A stretch of DNA of 64,000 bases, taken from Symsagittifera roscoffensis (taxonomy: Eukaryota > Xenacoelomorpha > Acoela > Convolutidae). Below the pieces are notes generated by a model. It had not been told where the DNA came from. It ran no database searches and worked only from the letters and a program-made list of their open reading frames with translations. The translations under genes and the position numbers were made by a program. The first letter of the stretch is position 1, and the number at the start of each line of letters is the position of its first letter. Below, piece by piece: positions 51,301 through 62,611 of the stretch. Location: positions 49,557,892 through 49,621,891 of the forward strand of contig NC_087069.1 in NCBI RefSeq assembly GCF_963678635.1, in the 5' to 3' direction.

Positions 51301-52400
51301 CGGAAGTTCAAGGTGTCCTGGTATGGGGTGCCCTGACTTGTACAGTCACCTGGTGAGTGGTAGTTTATCGTAGGTCTCCTTATCTAGAAATGAAAATCCT
51401 TCTTTGATTTCTGCCTGATTGGCCTGCTTCTCTTCTAAGCGCTCATAGAATTCTGTCTTTTTACTGAGGCTATCAGCATTCTAGTGCTTGTCACGGGTAC
51501 GGTGCTCTATGATCATGTGGTATCCATCCAGGCGCACGATCCAAGGACCTATATAACTTTGATCCATCGAATAGGTTTTCAGCCAGGCAAGGGCACGATT
51601 ATCCACACGCAACTTGAAGGGAGCACTCCCCAAGTAGGCCCTGTATTTTTCCACGAAAGTGATCATCGCGAACATTTCGGCTTTTGCTGCGTCGTACTTT
51701 ATCTCAGTATCGCTCAGGACCTTACTTCCATAGGCTATTGGACGGAGAACCGTTCCCCCGTTCTATTCTTGCTCCTGGTGAAGTATGCCTGATATCGCAT
51801 CTACTGATGCATCCGTGTCTAACTCGAACATCCCCCTCTCGGTTGGCATGCCGAGGACCGGTGCCTCGCAAAGTTCACGTTTAATGTTTTGAAATGAAAC
51901 GTTTGCCTGATCAGTCCAAGTGAATTTTCTGCCTTTATTTCTCATCAACTGCTGCATGGGGTATATCTCATCGGCGTATCCCTTGACGAACTCCCGATAA
52001 TAGTTAGCAAACCCCAAAAAGCTCATCAGTTGTGTATCTGTCTTGAGTGCCTTCCAGGTCAAGACCGCTTCGACCGCTTCGGGACCCGGTCTCACTCCAT
52101 GCTTGTCCACCAGGCGGCCCAGATAATTCATGGAGTCTCTGAGGATTTCACACTTTAATGGTTTACACTTCAGGCCCGCCTGCTTCATGCAAGTCAACAA
52201 CTCATCCAACCTCTCTATGTGATCCTCTAGGGTTGGCGTTGCAATCACGACATCATCAACATAACACATGATGAGGTTCCCGTATTTTTTTTTGTCACAC
52301 TCGTGAGTGCCTGGGCCATCAGTCGCTGGAATGTGGCCGTCGCGTTGCACAATCTGAACGGCATCCTCTTCCACTGGAACAATCCCAGTTCGCACGCGAA
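51301..52400 (-). pseudogene. pol: RT catalytic box, thumb and RNase H, copy 2
   Basis: 52395-51763 contains CYVDDVVIATPTLEDHI (RT catalytic YVDD, present), KCEILRDSMNYLGRLVD, SFLGFANYYREFVKG and the RNase H start LDTDASVDAISGILHQ. 51675-51481 continues RNase H (YRAYLGSAPFKLRVDNRALA, HMIIEHR). A stop at 51763 and a further break near 51481 interrupt the frame. Confidence 0.82.
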
Positions 52401-53168
52401 GCCCGTTTTCTCAAGATCTTGCTTTCTGAGTGGCACTTGCCAGAACGCAGAGCCCAAATCCAACGTCCTGAAGAATTTCGCGTCCCCCAACTTGGAGAGG
52501 CTCTCATCGATGCGGGGAATTGGGTATGCGTCCTATCGTCACCGCGTTCAGGTAACGGAAATCACAACAAAACCTGAGTTGCCCCCTTTCTTTTTGGCCA
52601 TGACCACGCCATAAGCCCACGGGGACTCCGCGGCTCGATCAAGTCGTACTCCAGTAACATCTCGATTTCCTGCCTGCACGCTTCTGATTTTTGAGGGGTC
52701 ATTCCGCACCGAGCCCTCTTCTATCTCAATCTTGTGTTCTACAAAAATGCAGCAACCTATGTCGGCCTTATGCTTTGAAAAAACGTCTGCATTCCGATTT
52801 AACACCGCCCGAAGCGAATCTAGTTCTTGGTCTGATATTTTACGCTTAAGATGTTCTATCTCGGGCAGGACATATTTAATTCCTGCTAACTCCGTTTCTG
52901 TCGGTCTTTCGGGAAAATTCGAACAACTAGACAACCCATCGTCTGTCTCCGACTTCATTGAAAACAATTTCTTAGAAGATTTCAATTTATTTATTCTCTT
53001 CATTATACATTCCTGGTTCGTGTGCAAGGCACTTTTAGTTACTTCAAATTTTTTTAAGTTCTCCACACTCTGAAAGTCTGTGTTCAGAGGCAATGCGTAG
53101 CCAAGTGTCTTTCCCCTCTGTTTTGTCACTGTGGTTGCTTCAGTGTTCAACAACACAATCACACACAC
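52245..53168 (-). pseudogene. pol: Pre-RT and RT fingers/palm, copy 2
   Basis: 53168-52548 encodes the pre-RT region (VCVIVLLNTEATTVTKQRG, YVLPEIEHLKRKI, VFSKHKADIGCC) and SPWAYGVVMAKKKGG. 52490-52245 encodes FFRTLDLGSAFWQVPLRKQD (first catalytic Asp) and FQWKRMPFRLCNATATFQRL. Several one-base shifts separate the pieces. Confidence 0.8.
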
Positions 53169-53344
53169 AGTCCGCTCTGAGTGAGTGAGAAACTTCTTAC
53201 TAAAATAGCCGAGCTCTTACTGTTTGGTTTTGGTACCAGACACACCTGTCTGTCATTAGTGAGTTCATTTAGGTTCCTCATCCTAAACGTCGCTACCACG
53301 GCTTGATTTGGTTTCAAACTAACTTTTCGATCCAGCCTGGTTAA

Positions 53345-54090
53345 TTAAGATCTTATTGATTGATCGGATTCGTCTAAGTTTTCTACCACCAGGACGCTCA
53401 TCCAAAGATGTCTTCCTCCAAGCTGCAGTGATATAATCGGGGTCCTTGGTTGCTCATAGATTGCTCCCTGATTGGCAGCTGCCAGTCTGATGTTTGTCGG
53501 TATAAGATCCCACCTGTCAAAGCCTATTTCAGTCCAGGTGCTGACTGGCATGACGCTGACCACTGCATCCCTGTCTAACAGTCCTTTTACTGAAAGTTGT
53601 CTGCCCTGCTCATCTAGCAGATGTGCTGCCAGATCGGCTTCGCAACCTATGTAGGCCGCATCTTGTTCAAGCATGGCATCGTGCCCGATTCGTCGCACCT
53701 TCAGCTCCTCTTGGCCAATGTATATCCGGCCTATCTGATCACTCGCATCAGTCACGTGATCACTCGTGTAGATATTAATGCCGTCCACTTTCATCAGAAT
53801 CGGATATGGGTCATGGACTTCAATGTAATGTCCATCTACTCTAATTAGCCTTGGACCTCCTGTCGTGAGCAGCGCTCGCACTGCCCTGGAGTCCGACTTG
53901 GGATCCTTCTCTCTCAGGTAGTCCGCATAAATGTCCAGGTGTACCCTCGTGATCTCGGACGGTTCACTCAAGTTCTTGACCACCTGGTGTCCTGCAACCG
54001 AAATAATGGACATTATATTCGTTCCTTCTTTCCTCATGACAAAGGTTTTACCCGATATAACATTTAGCTTAAGTCCTGGCTTTCTGGGTT
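53345..54090 (-). pseudogene. pro: Protease region of copy 2
   Basis: Frame 54037-53345, with KLNVISG just upstream in another frame. It has the conserved pre-protease part (IISVAGHQVVKNLSEPSEIT, RAVRALLTTGGPR, KVDGINIYTSDHV, IGRIYIGQEELKVRRIGHD), then VKGLLDRDAVVSVMPVSTW where a retropepsin active site belongs, and IRLAAANQGA and SLQLGGRHLWMSVLV behind it. The D-T/S-G triplet is not present (D-R-D instead), so this copy's protease should be inactive. Confidence 0.78.
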
Positions 54091-56780
54091 ACTGCTTGTC
54101 GTCCTTTTTCGTTGTCTTCTCCAGAATGTCAAATTTTTCCCGAAGATCTGTGCTTTCCAATTCCGACCTTACCCATTGCTCAACTTCCCTCGTGGCTAGC
54201 TCCTGTTGGACATTCTGAAACGCTGTCCTCGCCACCAAGCCATAATCCACCTTGAACGGGCCGGTCGACTCTGCCTCCAGGCTCGAGGCTACCCCCTCAT
54301 TAGGCAAGATCTTCACCTTCTTAGTCGTAAAGGTGCTTGGTGTCGTTTCTTTTCTCCGAGACTAAGCCTCGTTAATCAGACGTGCCCGACTGGTTATTAC
54401 GCCAGAAAGCGCCTCTTCATGACGGGGAGGTTTTGCGTCCGCCACTGCATCCCAAAATTGAGTGCAACCCGACTTGAAATGGCCCTCCAAATTACAGAAG
54501 AAGCACCTACTTCATTATGAGTCCTCTAACATACTCCTTGTGGTCCTCGTCAGTCGCATCAACGTCATCGAGAAAGTGGGCTATCGCCTTCATGTTCTGT
54601 TTGGAAGCAGAACAGGCGGAAACATGCTGGTCCATGGAGCCACAATTCGCACATGACCTCCTCTTATCCATGTCGGCACGAGGTCTGTACCAACTGGAGT
54701 TCGCGCCAGTGTTTGTTCCGCTGTAGTTGCCATAATTGCTGTAACGGTTTTGCGCCCTCGGTTTTATGAGCAAGTACTCACGCGACTTCATACGCAAATC
54801 ATCGGGCGTGGGTACCTGGTCATGGGACAGGGCGAAGTGTGTGGCTAGCATGGTTTTCAGCTCGTCACTCTTTACTCCATCCATGAACTTCGAGGCAATC
54901 ACTACATTCCGCTCCGATATTCTCTCATCGGGATTGCTTCTCCTTCTGAGTAATTCAAGATCGTCCAAAACTTTGTCTATTGATTCGTCATCTCTTTGAC
55001 GCCTCTTTTCGAACTTCACCATAGCCTGATGCCCTTGTACTCCAGAGCCGAAACGGTTTAGTAGGATGTCGAATATCTTGCGAGCGCTGTCTCGTTCATT
55101 GGCCCTTTTCACCATCAAACAATTTAGGGCGGTACCCTACAGATTGCTTGTCAGTGCGCTGCATTCCTGTTTTTTTGAGAGATTCTCTTCATCAAAGTGC
55201 AACTTCATAACCTCTATCCAAGTATCGATGCCAGCTTCTGGCTCGTCTTTGTATGATTTCGGCTTTTTGAGTGTCCTTATTGACCTCTCTCCTCTCTGTG
55301 TTGACTTCGAGAGCTTGGTGATGAATGTTTCAAGCGATCTATTCAGAGGCTCAAACCTCGAAGCATACACCTTTGTGTCCTGCAAGACCGTAGTCAGATC
55401 TGGCACTGATCTGCCTTGTGGCACAGTGGCCAATCTTGTCTCCGGGGTAGGATCCGCCTCCGGCTGGACCGGGTTTGTCCAACCTGGCCTCGATGGGGCT
55501 GCCCTGGGCCGCTCCCTGTGCTTAGATTCGTAATTCGTTCTCGAACTTTGCTGGGCCCCGACATAGCTGCGTGCTCCATCTCCATCATCTGCCTGGTGTG
55601 AGCGCTCCCTTGTGGCGGAACGCTCCTCTCGATTGCTCCCGTTTAAGATCTCGTCAAGCTTCCGCATCATCAGGTCAGATTTGGCATCTAACCGTTTTTC
55701 CAGGCTAGTCATCGTATGAGCATAGGTATTGTCGTGATCGTTCAAAAATCGCTCGATCTCTCTTGTCATCCTAACTTCTTTTTCCTCTGACTTGTTTGCC
55801 TGAGCCAAGCTCTCGGCCAGGCATTGATCGGTGTTGCGAATCAATTGAGCCTGATCGACTCTCGCCTGTGACTTCACGTGTGTCAGTTCATCTCGAAGTT
55901 CCTCTTGACCCTGGTGAGCTCTCTCCTCGACTCGATCTATTCTCTTAGTCATGTCCCGTCGCAGTCCTTCCAGGCCTGTCATTACGCCAGCAAACATGTC
56001 ACTTATATCGCCAGCCGCCCCCAATGCCGGGGTTAGACCCAGAGAAGATGAGGTCGACTGCGGTTGCAGCCTGGTACTCGATGACGCGCCGCCCTTTTGC
56101 TTGCCCATCGACATCATCAACCTGCCGAACATCGAGGATGCTCCTACGGTTATCCCATCAGACATTGGCCTGGTCGGCGAGTTGGACAACGCCTTCCTGC
56201 TCATGTCGTTCCTTGGGCACTTCGTGACGTCCACATCCAGACTTCCAGCTTTTCTTGGCTTTCGAAACCGTTTGTTCTTCACTCGGACTTATACTCGACA
56301 TCATCGCATTTTTGCTCTGCTTGACCAGAGATGATTGCTCTTTTCTCCACTTATGAGTCTTAGTCTCTGATTTGGACTACAATTCTTTCCTCTGAACAAC
56401 ACTTCTTCTCGCGGTTCGACCTCGGAACGCTCCGAGGCCTCTTCCGTCCTTTCGACTTCCTCCCGTCCGAGGTCCTCACCTGGCTCAAACTCGGGTTGGA
56501 TGAGCGTTTGTTCCCCGTCGTCGAAGGGGTCCACCAGCGCCTCGCTCGCCGGTCCGACCTCGTCACTCCGCCCTTGACTGCCATCGAGGTTTTTCTCGCT
56601 TCTTAGTTTCATTCCGCTCACTGAAAGATCAGCTTGACCTTTAGTCGATTCGTTGTCAGCAAAAACGTCGGAGGCGCTGCTAAACGAAGATTGGCTATGC
56701 CTGGTTTTAAACTTCCGAGTGCTTCCCCTAATCAGCTTGGGATTCTTAGTAGTCAATCCTAACGAGTCTCTACGCTGCAT
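54089..56780 (-). pseudogene. gag: gag of copy 2
   Basis: 56780-56301 is the N-terminal part (M-Q-R-R-D-S-L-G-L, basic then acidic). 56282-55137 is the main part: coiled coil about residues 100-230 (QGQEELRDELTHVKSQAR), basic linker, and capsid domain start (AGIDTWIEVMKLHFDEENLS). A TAG at 55137 interrupts it. 55118-54507 continues the capsid (IFDILLNRFGSGVQGHQAMV) and has one zinc knuckle, CANCGSMDQHVSAC (about 54650-54610), then DDVDATDEDHKEYVRGLIMK. 54316-54089 is a short charged tail. The knuckle spacing is C-x2-C-x5-H-x3-C. Confidence 0.8.
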
Positions 56781-57106
56781 TTTTTTGAAATGAATCGTAT
56801 TATTCGAAAATCAATGGCAATGCACACGCACCGCAAATAAGTTTAAATTACTTTACTTAACGCTGCCTACTCGACCTTTTCAATATCAAAAATGCTCCCT
56901 AGATTTCTTGGTAATGATATTAGTGACTCAGCTAAGGTTACACACAGGGCTTGCTTAGTATTAAGATTTTGCTAGCTCTACCCAGTTGCCTAGTATAACA
57001 GTATCACAAAATTTTCTCAAGATATTTCACACTGCTTTGTTAAAATCAAACAATCTTTTGTAAAAAAGCTGTGATGATTCAGGAATAGATAAATAAAACT
57101 TAGTCT

Positions 57107-57470
57107 CAAAGAAAAAGACTTCCCTCGATCAGAACACTCCAAAAGAACCAAGCCCAGGACACTGTTTTCTCAGGTGGGTGTGGAGAAGGCCTAATACACT
57201 CACCGAGGTCTTCTTTTAGGTGTCCTGCGATTGCCCGAGCTGTCCTACTAAGTAGCTCAAGGCAACCTCTGATCGAAAATCTCCAAAGTCTATGAAAAAG
57301 CTCCCCCACACTCGGGACGCCCCAAGTGCATGAGAGCAGGGAACAACCTTTCTTCTCAAGTGAGTGTGTATTTGCCTAATACACTCACCGAGGTCTTCTT
57401 TTATGTGTTCCCGGATTGCCCGAGCTTTCCTATTAAGGAGCTCAAGGCAACCACACAACCAAAATAACAA
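57107..57470. repeat. Internal duplication in the 5' LTR of copy 2, two units of about 140 bp
   Basis: 57125-57250 and 57315-57450 share, in order, CACTCCAAAAG/CGCCCCAAGTG-type starts, TTTCTTCTCAAGTGAGTGTG-like sequence, CCTAATACACTCACCGAGG, TCTTCTTTTA.GTGT, GATTGCCCGAGCT and CTCAAGGCAACC. The 3' LTR has one unit (35110-35245), so the duplication arose after the insertion. Confidence 0.75.
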
Positions 57471-57639
57471 TCAAAAAAAATTTGGTTCGGGTACTTCCGT
57501 CAGATCCGATCTAGAATCCAAAGTTGATCACGAATATCCGGGTCAAATGGGCTCCTGTGATCTTGATATGCACACCTATTGGTAGTTGACCTTTTATTCC
57601 GATTCTGAATGGATATTTTATTAGCTCAAATTGCCCCAG

Positions 57640-58200
57640 AAGGTACCCCTAAATTTTCAATAAGGAGGGTTGTTAAGAGGCTTAAGTCACTCCGGAGGGT
57701 TACTTCGGAGGGTTGTTAAGACACTTAGCTTACCTCGGAAGGTTACTTCGGAGGGTACCTTAATCACCAAGGTTACTTCGGAGGGTCCCCTTAAAACCAC
57801 AAAGAAGGGTCAATAAGAGGCTTAATACGCTCCGGAGGGTAACTTCGGAGGGTTCCTTCAAAATTTCAAATTTTTCGAATCCCACTTGGAATGGTCTCCA
57901 AGTAGTCTCAAAAGGGGTCGAAACAAGCTAAATTCTCTGTGGGGGTTGTTTTAACTTCTTCGGAGGGTCTCGTCGAAAATTTCCGCTAAGGAGTGTTGCT
58001 AAGGAGCTTAACTGACTCCGGAGGGTTACTTCGGAGGGTTCCCCAAAAATCAAGAAAACGGGTTATTCTACCGCGGTAAAGCCTCCGAATGCGGTCTAAC
58101 TGACTTAAAACCAGGTTGGCTGACACGGTCAACCTTCCCAATCGGATAAAAAGGTGATCTTATAAAAGTTTCTGCCGCTCGGAGGGTTCCCTAAAATTTG
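57640..58200. repeat. GGAGGGT motif field in the 5' LTR of copy 2
   Basis: About a dozen copies of TTCGGAGGGT or CTCCGGAGGGT at irregular spacing, many with TTAAG or GGCTTAA between them. An equivalent field lies at 35400-35800 in the 3' LTR. In copy 1's LTR the matching field (16980-17360) is made of CCCCTCCGGA on the plus strand. Confidence 0.85.
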
Positions 58201-58510
58201 GACACAACATATTCTAAAAAATTTTTCTTTTCCAAAAACGGTTGAGCTCCAGGAGAATGGTCAAAAACTTCGACTTATGGTACCAGAAATGTCCCAATCG
58301 GTTGGCTGGTCTTTGAGAAATCGCCAAAAACAAGTTCGACAAAATGCCTTTTTTCACCACCTATTTAGGTCCTGAAAGATTTTTTCCGCAATTCCTATTG
58401 AAAGTGCTTAAAAACAATCGAAACGAGCGTAGTAGCCCGGTACGGCACTGGAAAAATGCGAAAAACCGGACCAAAAAAGGTTTGAAAACAAAAAATCGGC
58501 CAATAACTAT

Positions 58511-58582
58511 CAAATTTGGACCCTCCGATTCCTTCCTTTTCCAATCTTAAAGTCGTTAGCTCTATCTACGGAGCTAATCGGA
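58511..58582 (-). other. tRNA-like relic in the 5' LTR of copy 2
   Basis: Counterpart of 36277-36348: CCGATTAGCTCCGTAGATAG then AGC, a shared middle (TTGGAAAAGGAAGGAATCGG) and GGGTCCAAATTTG. The A-box is slightly weaker than in the 3' LTR. Not a functional tRNA. Confidence 0.5.
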
Positions 58583-59790
58583 GGGTTCTTCAAAAAATTC
58601 TCTGGTAACCGAGCACGTTGTGCTAGCACACTCCTAACGCAAAGCTTTTTTTGCTCTAACTCTAAAAACTCAAAAACTCGATCCCCAAAACATATTGGCA
58701 AATTTCGGAAAATTATCAAAATTTTGATCGAAAATTATTGTTTTTTTACTAACTTCTACTAAATCCTTCTACTTTCGCGCGGTTTCTTTAGTCAGGGGGA
58801 TTGAATCACGTAGTTACTCCCTGTATAAAAGCTTTTTGTTGCTCGGAAAAGCTCGGATATCCAAAATTTTGAGGGTCTACAGTTTGATTGAAAATCAGTA
58901 ATTATCGACAAAATTGGGGTGTTTCACGGGTCTAAATAGGAGATAAGTAATATATAGTAAGAACAATAATCTATAAGTAGTCGTTAATCATTATTACTAT
59001 ACCCTCCTGTGCATCAAAATACCCGAATTGAGACCTTTAAATCGTAAATTCGCAATCGATGGAGGGTACAATCGGACCGCGCCAATCGTGCCCCCCACCT
59101 CTTAAGTTTTAAGGAAATACTACCCGAACGATACTGCAATTGTTTCAACGATACCCAACAGTGGTTTCGGATGGTGTCACTGATGCCCCTATTGAGTGTG
59201 GAACACGTCGGTCAGCTTGCCACTCTACCCTCCGGTCACCGGCAAAATCACCATTAACGTGCTAAAATACTCAAATTACACTCAAGGGAGGGTACCCAAC
59301 CCGTCACCAAAACACACAGTCTTTCTATCAGAAATGATATAGATCAATCTGAAACAACAACAAATAGGAAGGTCAGATCACATCTCGTCCAGAAATAACA
59401 TTGAAACTGTCACGTTATGTTTTTTAGTGTTTTTGGTCTTTTCTGGATTTTTTACTGTTTTTTATACTTTTTTCTTTTCAAATAAATTTGTTTTTGTCTT
59501 TTTCTTGGTTATACACTATTTTTATTTGGTTTTACGCTTTCTCTTCAATTGTTTTTGGTCCCGGGACCTTAGAACAAGCAGGCTCATGACTTCCCACCTA
59601 ACCCTCCGGCCCCCGGAATTTTCGGTGATAACTAGGTTAAAAAGCTAAATAGTACTAGGTGGAGGGTACGCACCTTCCTCGTAGTACAACAAAGGTCACT
59701 AAGGCCTCTAACTCGGACATACGCCCGGAGCGGAGGGTTCGTCGCTGATTTTTTGCTGATCATGATGGTCTCATGCCTTTAACAGGCCCA

Positions 59791-59830
59791 CCCAGGAGCG
59801 CCATAAAAACGTCTATGTAACATTTGCCCA
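59791..59830 (-). promoter_or_regulatory. Conserved LTR core block
   Basis: CCCAGGAGCGCCATAAAAAC followed by a variable spacer and TATGTAACATTTGCCC. The same block is at 19185, 21529, 37549 and 31200 in this orientation and at 28635, 32405 and 60995 inverted, in three LTR families that otherwise differ greatly. On the sense strand it reads GTTTTTATGGCGCTCCTGGG. The position inside the LTR and the strong conservation suggest a promoter, start or processing signal; which one cannot be told from sequence. Confidence 0.5.
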
Positions 59831-60712
59831 AATACTACACAGTGACAGAGCGTAGAAAAAGCACCTATTAACGACTGGCAGGCGTCAGTTACCTTAATTC
59901 TATCCGTTTTTCAACGTCTCGACCTTGCCAGTTGATTTTCTGGTCTTTTTAGGGCTAAGTAAAAAAATACTATTTTTAGGACATCAGTCAAACGACTTTT
60001 GATCATCTTTCGTGTACATGCAAACACAACCACATAGCTGGGTCTCGGATCCTCAGAGTACGTGATTGCTATTAAGAACACGGCTCTAATAACCTATTTT
60101 ACTATGTTTTTGGTGACAGTTCTATTTTAAATCCATTGGAGATGGATTGAACCTTTCATCTTCCTAGCTACTCATATTCTAAAACGTCAATCAATACCGG
60201 TGTTAATTCAAATGTCTATGGCATCAGAGTAGCTAAAAAGTCAGTTTATTATTTTCCTTCACCATATACTGTCTCTGGGGGGTCCTCGCCTCCGCTTCCG
60301 TTATTTCACTGTAATAACGTCGTTATTACTCCCAACTCGTGGCACGGGAGGGTACTGCTCTCTACTCCTTCCTTCCCCACTGAAGCCTCCCTTCTCGCTA
60401 ACTCCTTCCGCTGAGTGTCTTATCGTGCGTAATCGTCACAATAAGAGGCTACGTTTTTATATCGTAATCGTCCGACTGTCTCTCGCTAATTCGGTTGTTG
60501 TTCTGATTTTTGTCACTTTTTGGCTCAAAATGGCCGTTTTTCGTATTTCTCAGAAATATTCGTTCGCCAATCGAAATTTTGAAAACCCAACTTTCCCGAA
60601 TATTCTGCCCCTCTTTTGCAGTAATTTTCAACCAGTAAGGTCTCTACTTCTAATTCTGTGTTGCGTCGGAAGGTTGCGCTGTGCCAGTCTCGCAGAATGG
60701 CACAATAATACA

Positions 60713-61014
60713 AATAAAAAGTAACTATACAAAAGGTTCCGACCCTGTTTTTAACGGCGTTTGCGTGTTTTGGGTATTTTGAGACCTGAGTATGGGGCGT
60801 TCTTATTTTCTAGAGTAGGGTTTAGTTTGGTAGTGGCCTTTAACCTGTAACGAGGGTTTTAGTCTCATGTCGCAAAGGAACCGAATTGGCTCCGACCGCT
60901 TGAGGTAGAAAAACACAAGATATAGTGTCCCTGACTGTTGAACCAATGATTATAGGGCCTTTTTTCTCTAACCTCATATGTGACCTAAGTAGTATTTTTA
61001 TGGCGCTCCTGGGT
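60713..61014 (-). repeat. LTR family III fragment flanking copy 2
   Basis: Reverse complement of 31200-31500: from the conserved core at 60995-61014 back through AACCTCATATGTGACC and CTCAAGCGGTCGGAGCC-equivalents to GTTACTTTTTATT next to the copy 2 LTR terminus. Short frames here (for example 61214-60840) are not genes. Confidence 0.75.
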
Positions 61015-61199
61015 GATTGAACGACATCATTCCTACGGGATCGATTCCACTTGACGCAGCTCCGGGCTATATGCCCAAAAAAAAATGAGAAATGTGCTTC
61101 ATTTTTTTTAGAGTAATGAACGCAGTGAAGAATCTTGTGTGAGTTTCCCTTTTTGTCACGAAAAACCCTTAAAATATTGATGCACTTGGGTATAAGGCA

Positions 61200-62060
61200 T
61201 GTAACAGTCGCCAACTTAAGTCACCTACGAGGTTAAAGAAAAATAGGCCCTATTACCATTGGCTCAAGCGTCAGGGACACTATCTCTTGTGTTTTTCCAC
61301 CTCGAACGGTCGGAGCCAATTCAGTTCACTTGCGACATGAGACTAAAAACCCGTTACAGCTTAAACGTCACTAACAAAATACGCCCCCCCCCCCTCTCTA
61401 GAAAATAAGAATGTCCCCATACTTAGGTCTCAAAATAACCAAAATACGCGAACGCCGTTAAAAACAGGGTCAGAACAGTCCGTACAGTTACTTTTTATTA
61501 GACAGTGGAACTTTGATCCTTTTTAGATGGATCAACCTAAAACTCTCCTTACCTCAACATTACAATCATAAAACACAAAAAGAAGAAAACTAAATTGAGT
61601 ACTCACATATCGGCACACTCGAGAGTTTGAGGTAACTATATTAACAAGCAACTTGAGAATAAATGGGGAATTATGTTTGATTCAATAAGTTCTAATCGAA
61701 CAAGTTCTAGCTTGAGAATTGAGTTTTTGGTCTGGACCATTGGGAGGCTTCGATTGTCTACCTTTCCACTGAAGGCTCACTCTGGTCCAACTGAATATCG
61801 ATATGCTGTAGCTCGCGATTACTTTCTGTCTCCTGTCACGAATAAGACAGCTCTACTATCTTCAAATTAAGTATCGGAAATAGCGAATAGCTTTTCCCGC
61901 TGCTAAATTTGACCACTTTCACGCGATTATAATTCGGTCGTTCTGATCTTGTATTTCTGAGATTTTCAGTTTTCGCGAGAAAGTTGAGCATGACAGGCTC
62001 AATTCGAATTTTTGAAAAATTACATTTCACCCCAAAATTACGCTGTCCGTATTACTCAAG
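61200..62060 (+). repeat. LTR family III fragment, inverted relative to the preceding one
   Basis: Matches 26656-27480 and 31230-31880 (CATGTAACAGTCGCC, CCCTATTACCATTGGCTCAA, AGACAGTGGAACTTTGATCC, CTCAATTCGAATTTTTGAAA). With 60713-61014 it forms an inverted pair around about 61110. Contains a run of 13 C near 61386. Confidence 0.72.
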
Positions 62061-62611
62061 GTCAAACTTCCAAATATGAGCGACTGACACAGCCCTTTTG
62101 ATTTCAATTGAAATGCATCTGCCGTAAGTGGCGTAAATAGCCTTCTCCAAATACGAACGTCGAAATGGCGCGACAAAAGTTGAACGATTTCTAGCTTCGA
62201 AATTGGAAACTATATTTAAGGTTTCCCATCGGAATTAAAACTTTACCTTTTGATCCAGTTTTCTCAATATGGTTTCATGAGTGTTACTCAAGATACAGAG
62301 CCAGTGGTCATTTACAGAAGTTTGCAGCAGACTTAAATTTATCTACACCCCAAAAATCACAACCATGTAAAATTGTCACACTATCGCTAAACATCAATCA
62401 AATACTGCATACACCTGCACCTTCAATTCATGCTTTGCAAGCTAAGAATTTGAAATTTCTTTTTTCCTATCCAATCAGGAAATTGTCATGCAACGTTTTG
62501 ATTTATATAATAATTCTAGCATACTAATAACAATATCTCGTTCGATTAAAATTTCTTTTTCGTGAACTCAGATTTCATTCGAACTCACCATCGAGCCCCT
62601 TTCTTTTCCTC
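62061..62611. other. Gene-free AT-rich stretch
   Basis: No ORF, repeat or RNA gene that I can support; it separates the family III LTR fragment from the 3' end of the LINE. It may include the LINE 3' UTR (minus strand), but no poly(A) tail or target duplication is visible. Confidence 0.5.

Larger units (their letters stand above)
56875..60704 (-). repeat. 5' LTR of copy 2 (family I), about 3.8 kb
   Basis: Begins TGTGCCATTCTGCGAGACTGG on the minus strand at 60704 and ends near 56875, before gag. All major blocks of the 3' LTR recur in order. The outer flank is family III sequence. No convincing tRNA primer-binding site (starting TGG) was found directly inside it, and the exact terminal CA could not be fixed because the two LTRs diverge there. 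Confidence 0.8.

Noticed and set aside
56800-56880. tRNA primer-binding site next to the 5' LTR of copy 2
   Set aside because: No sequence beginning TGG and resembling a tRNA 3' end was found directly inside the LTR; the LTR end itself is not fixed to the base.
61386-61400. C homopolymer as a functional element
   Set aside because: The equivalent places in the other family III copies have only four to six mixed C residues; it looks like slippage.
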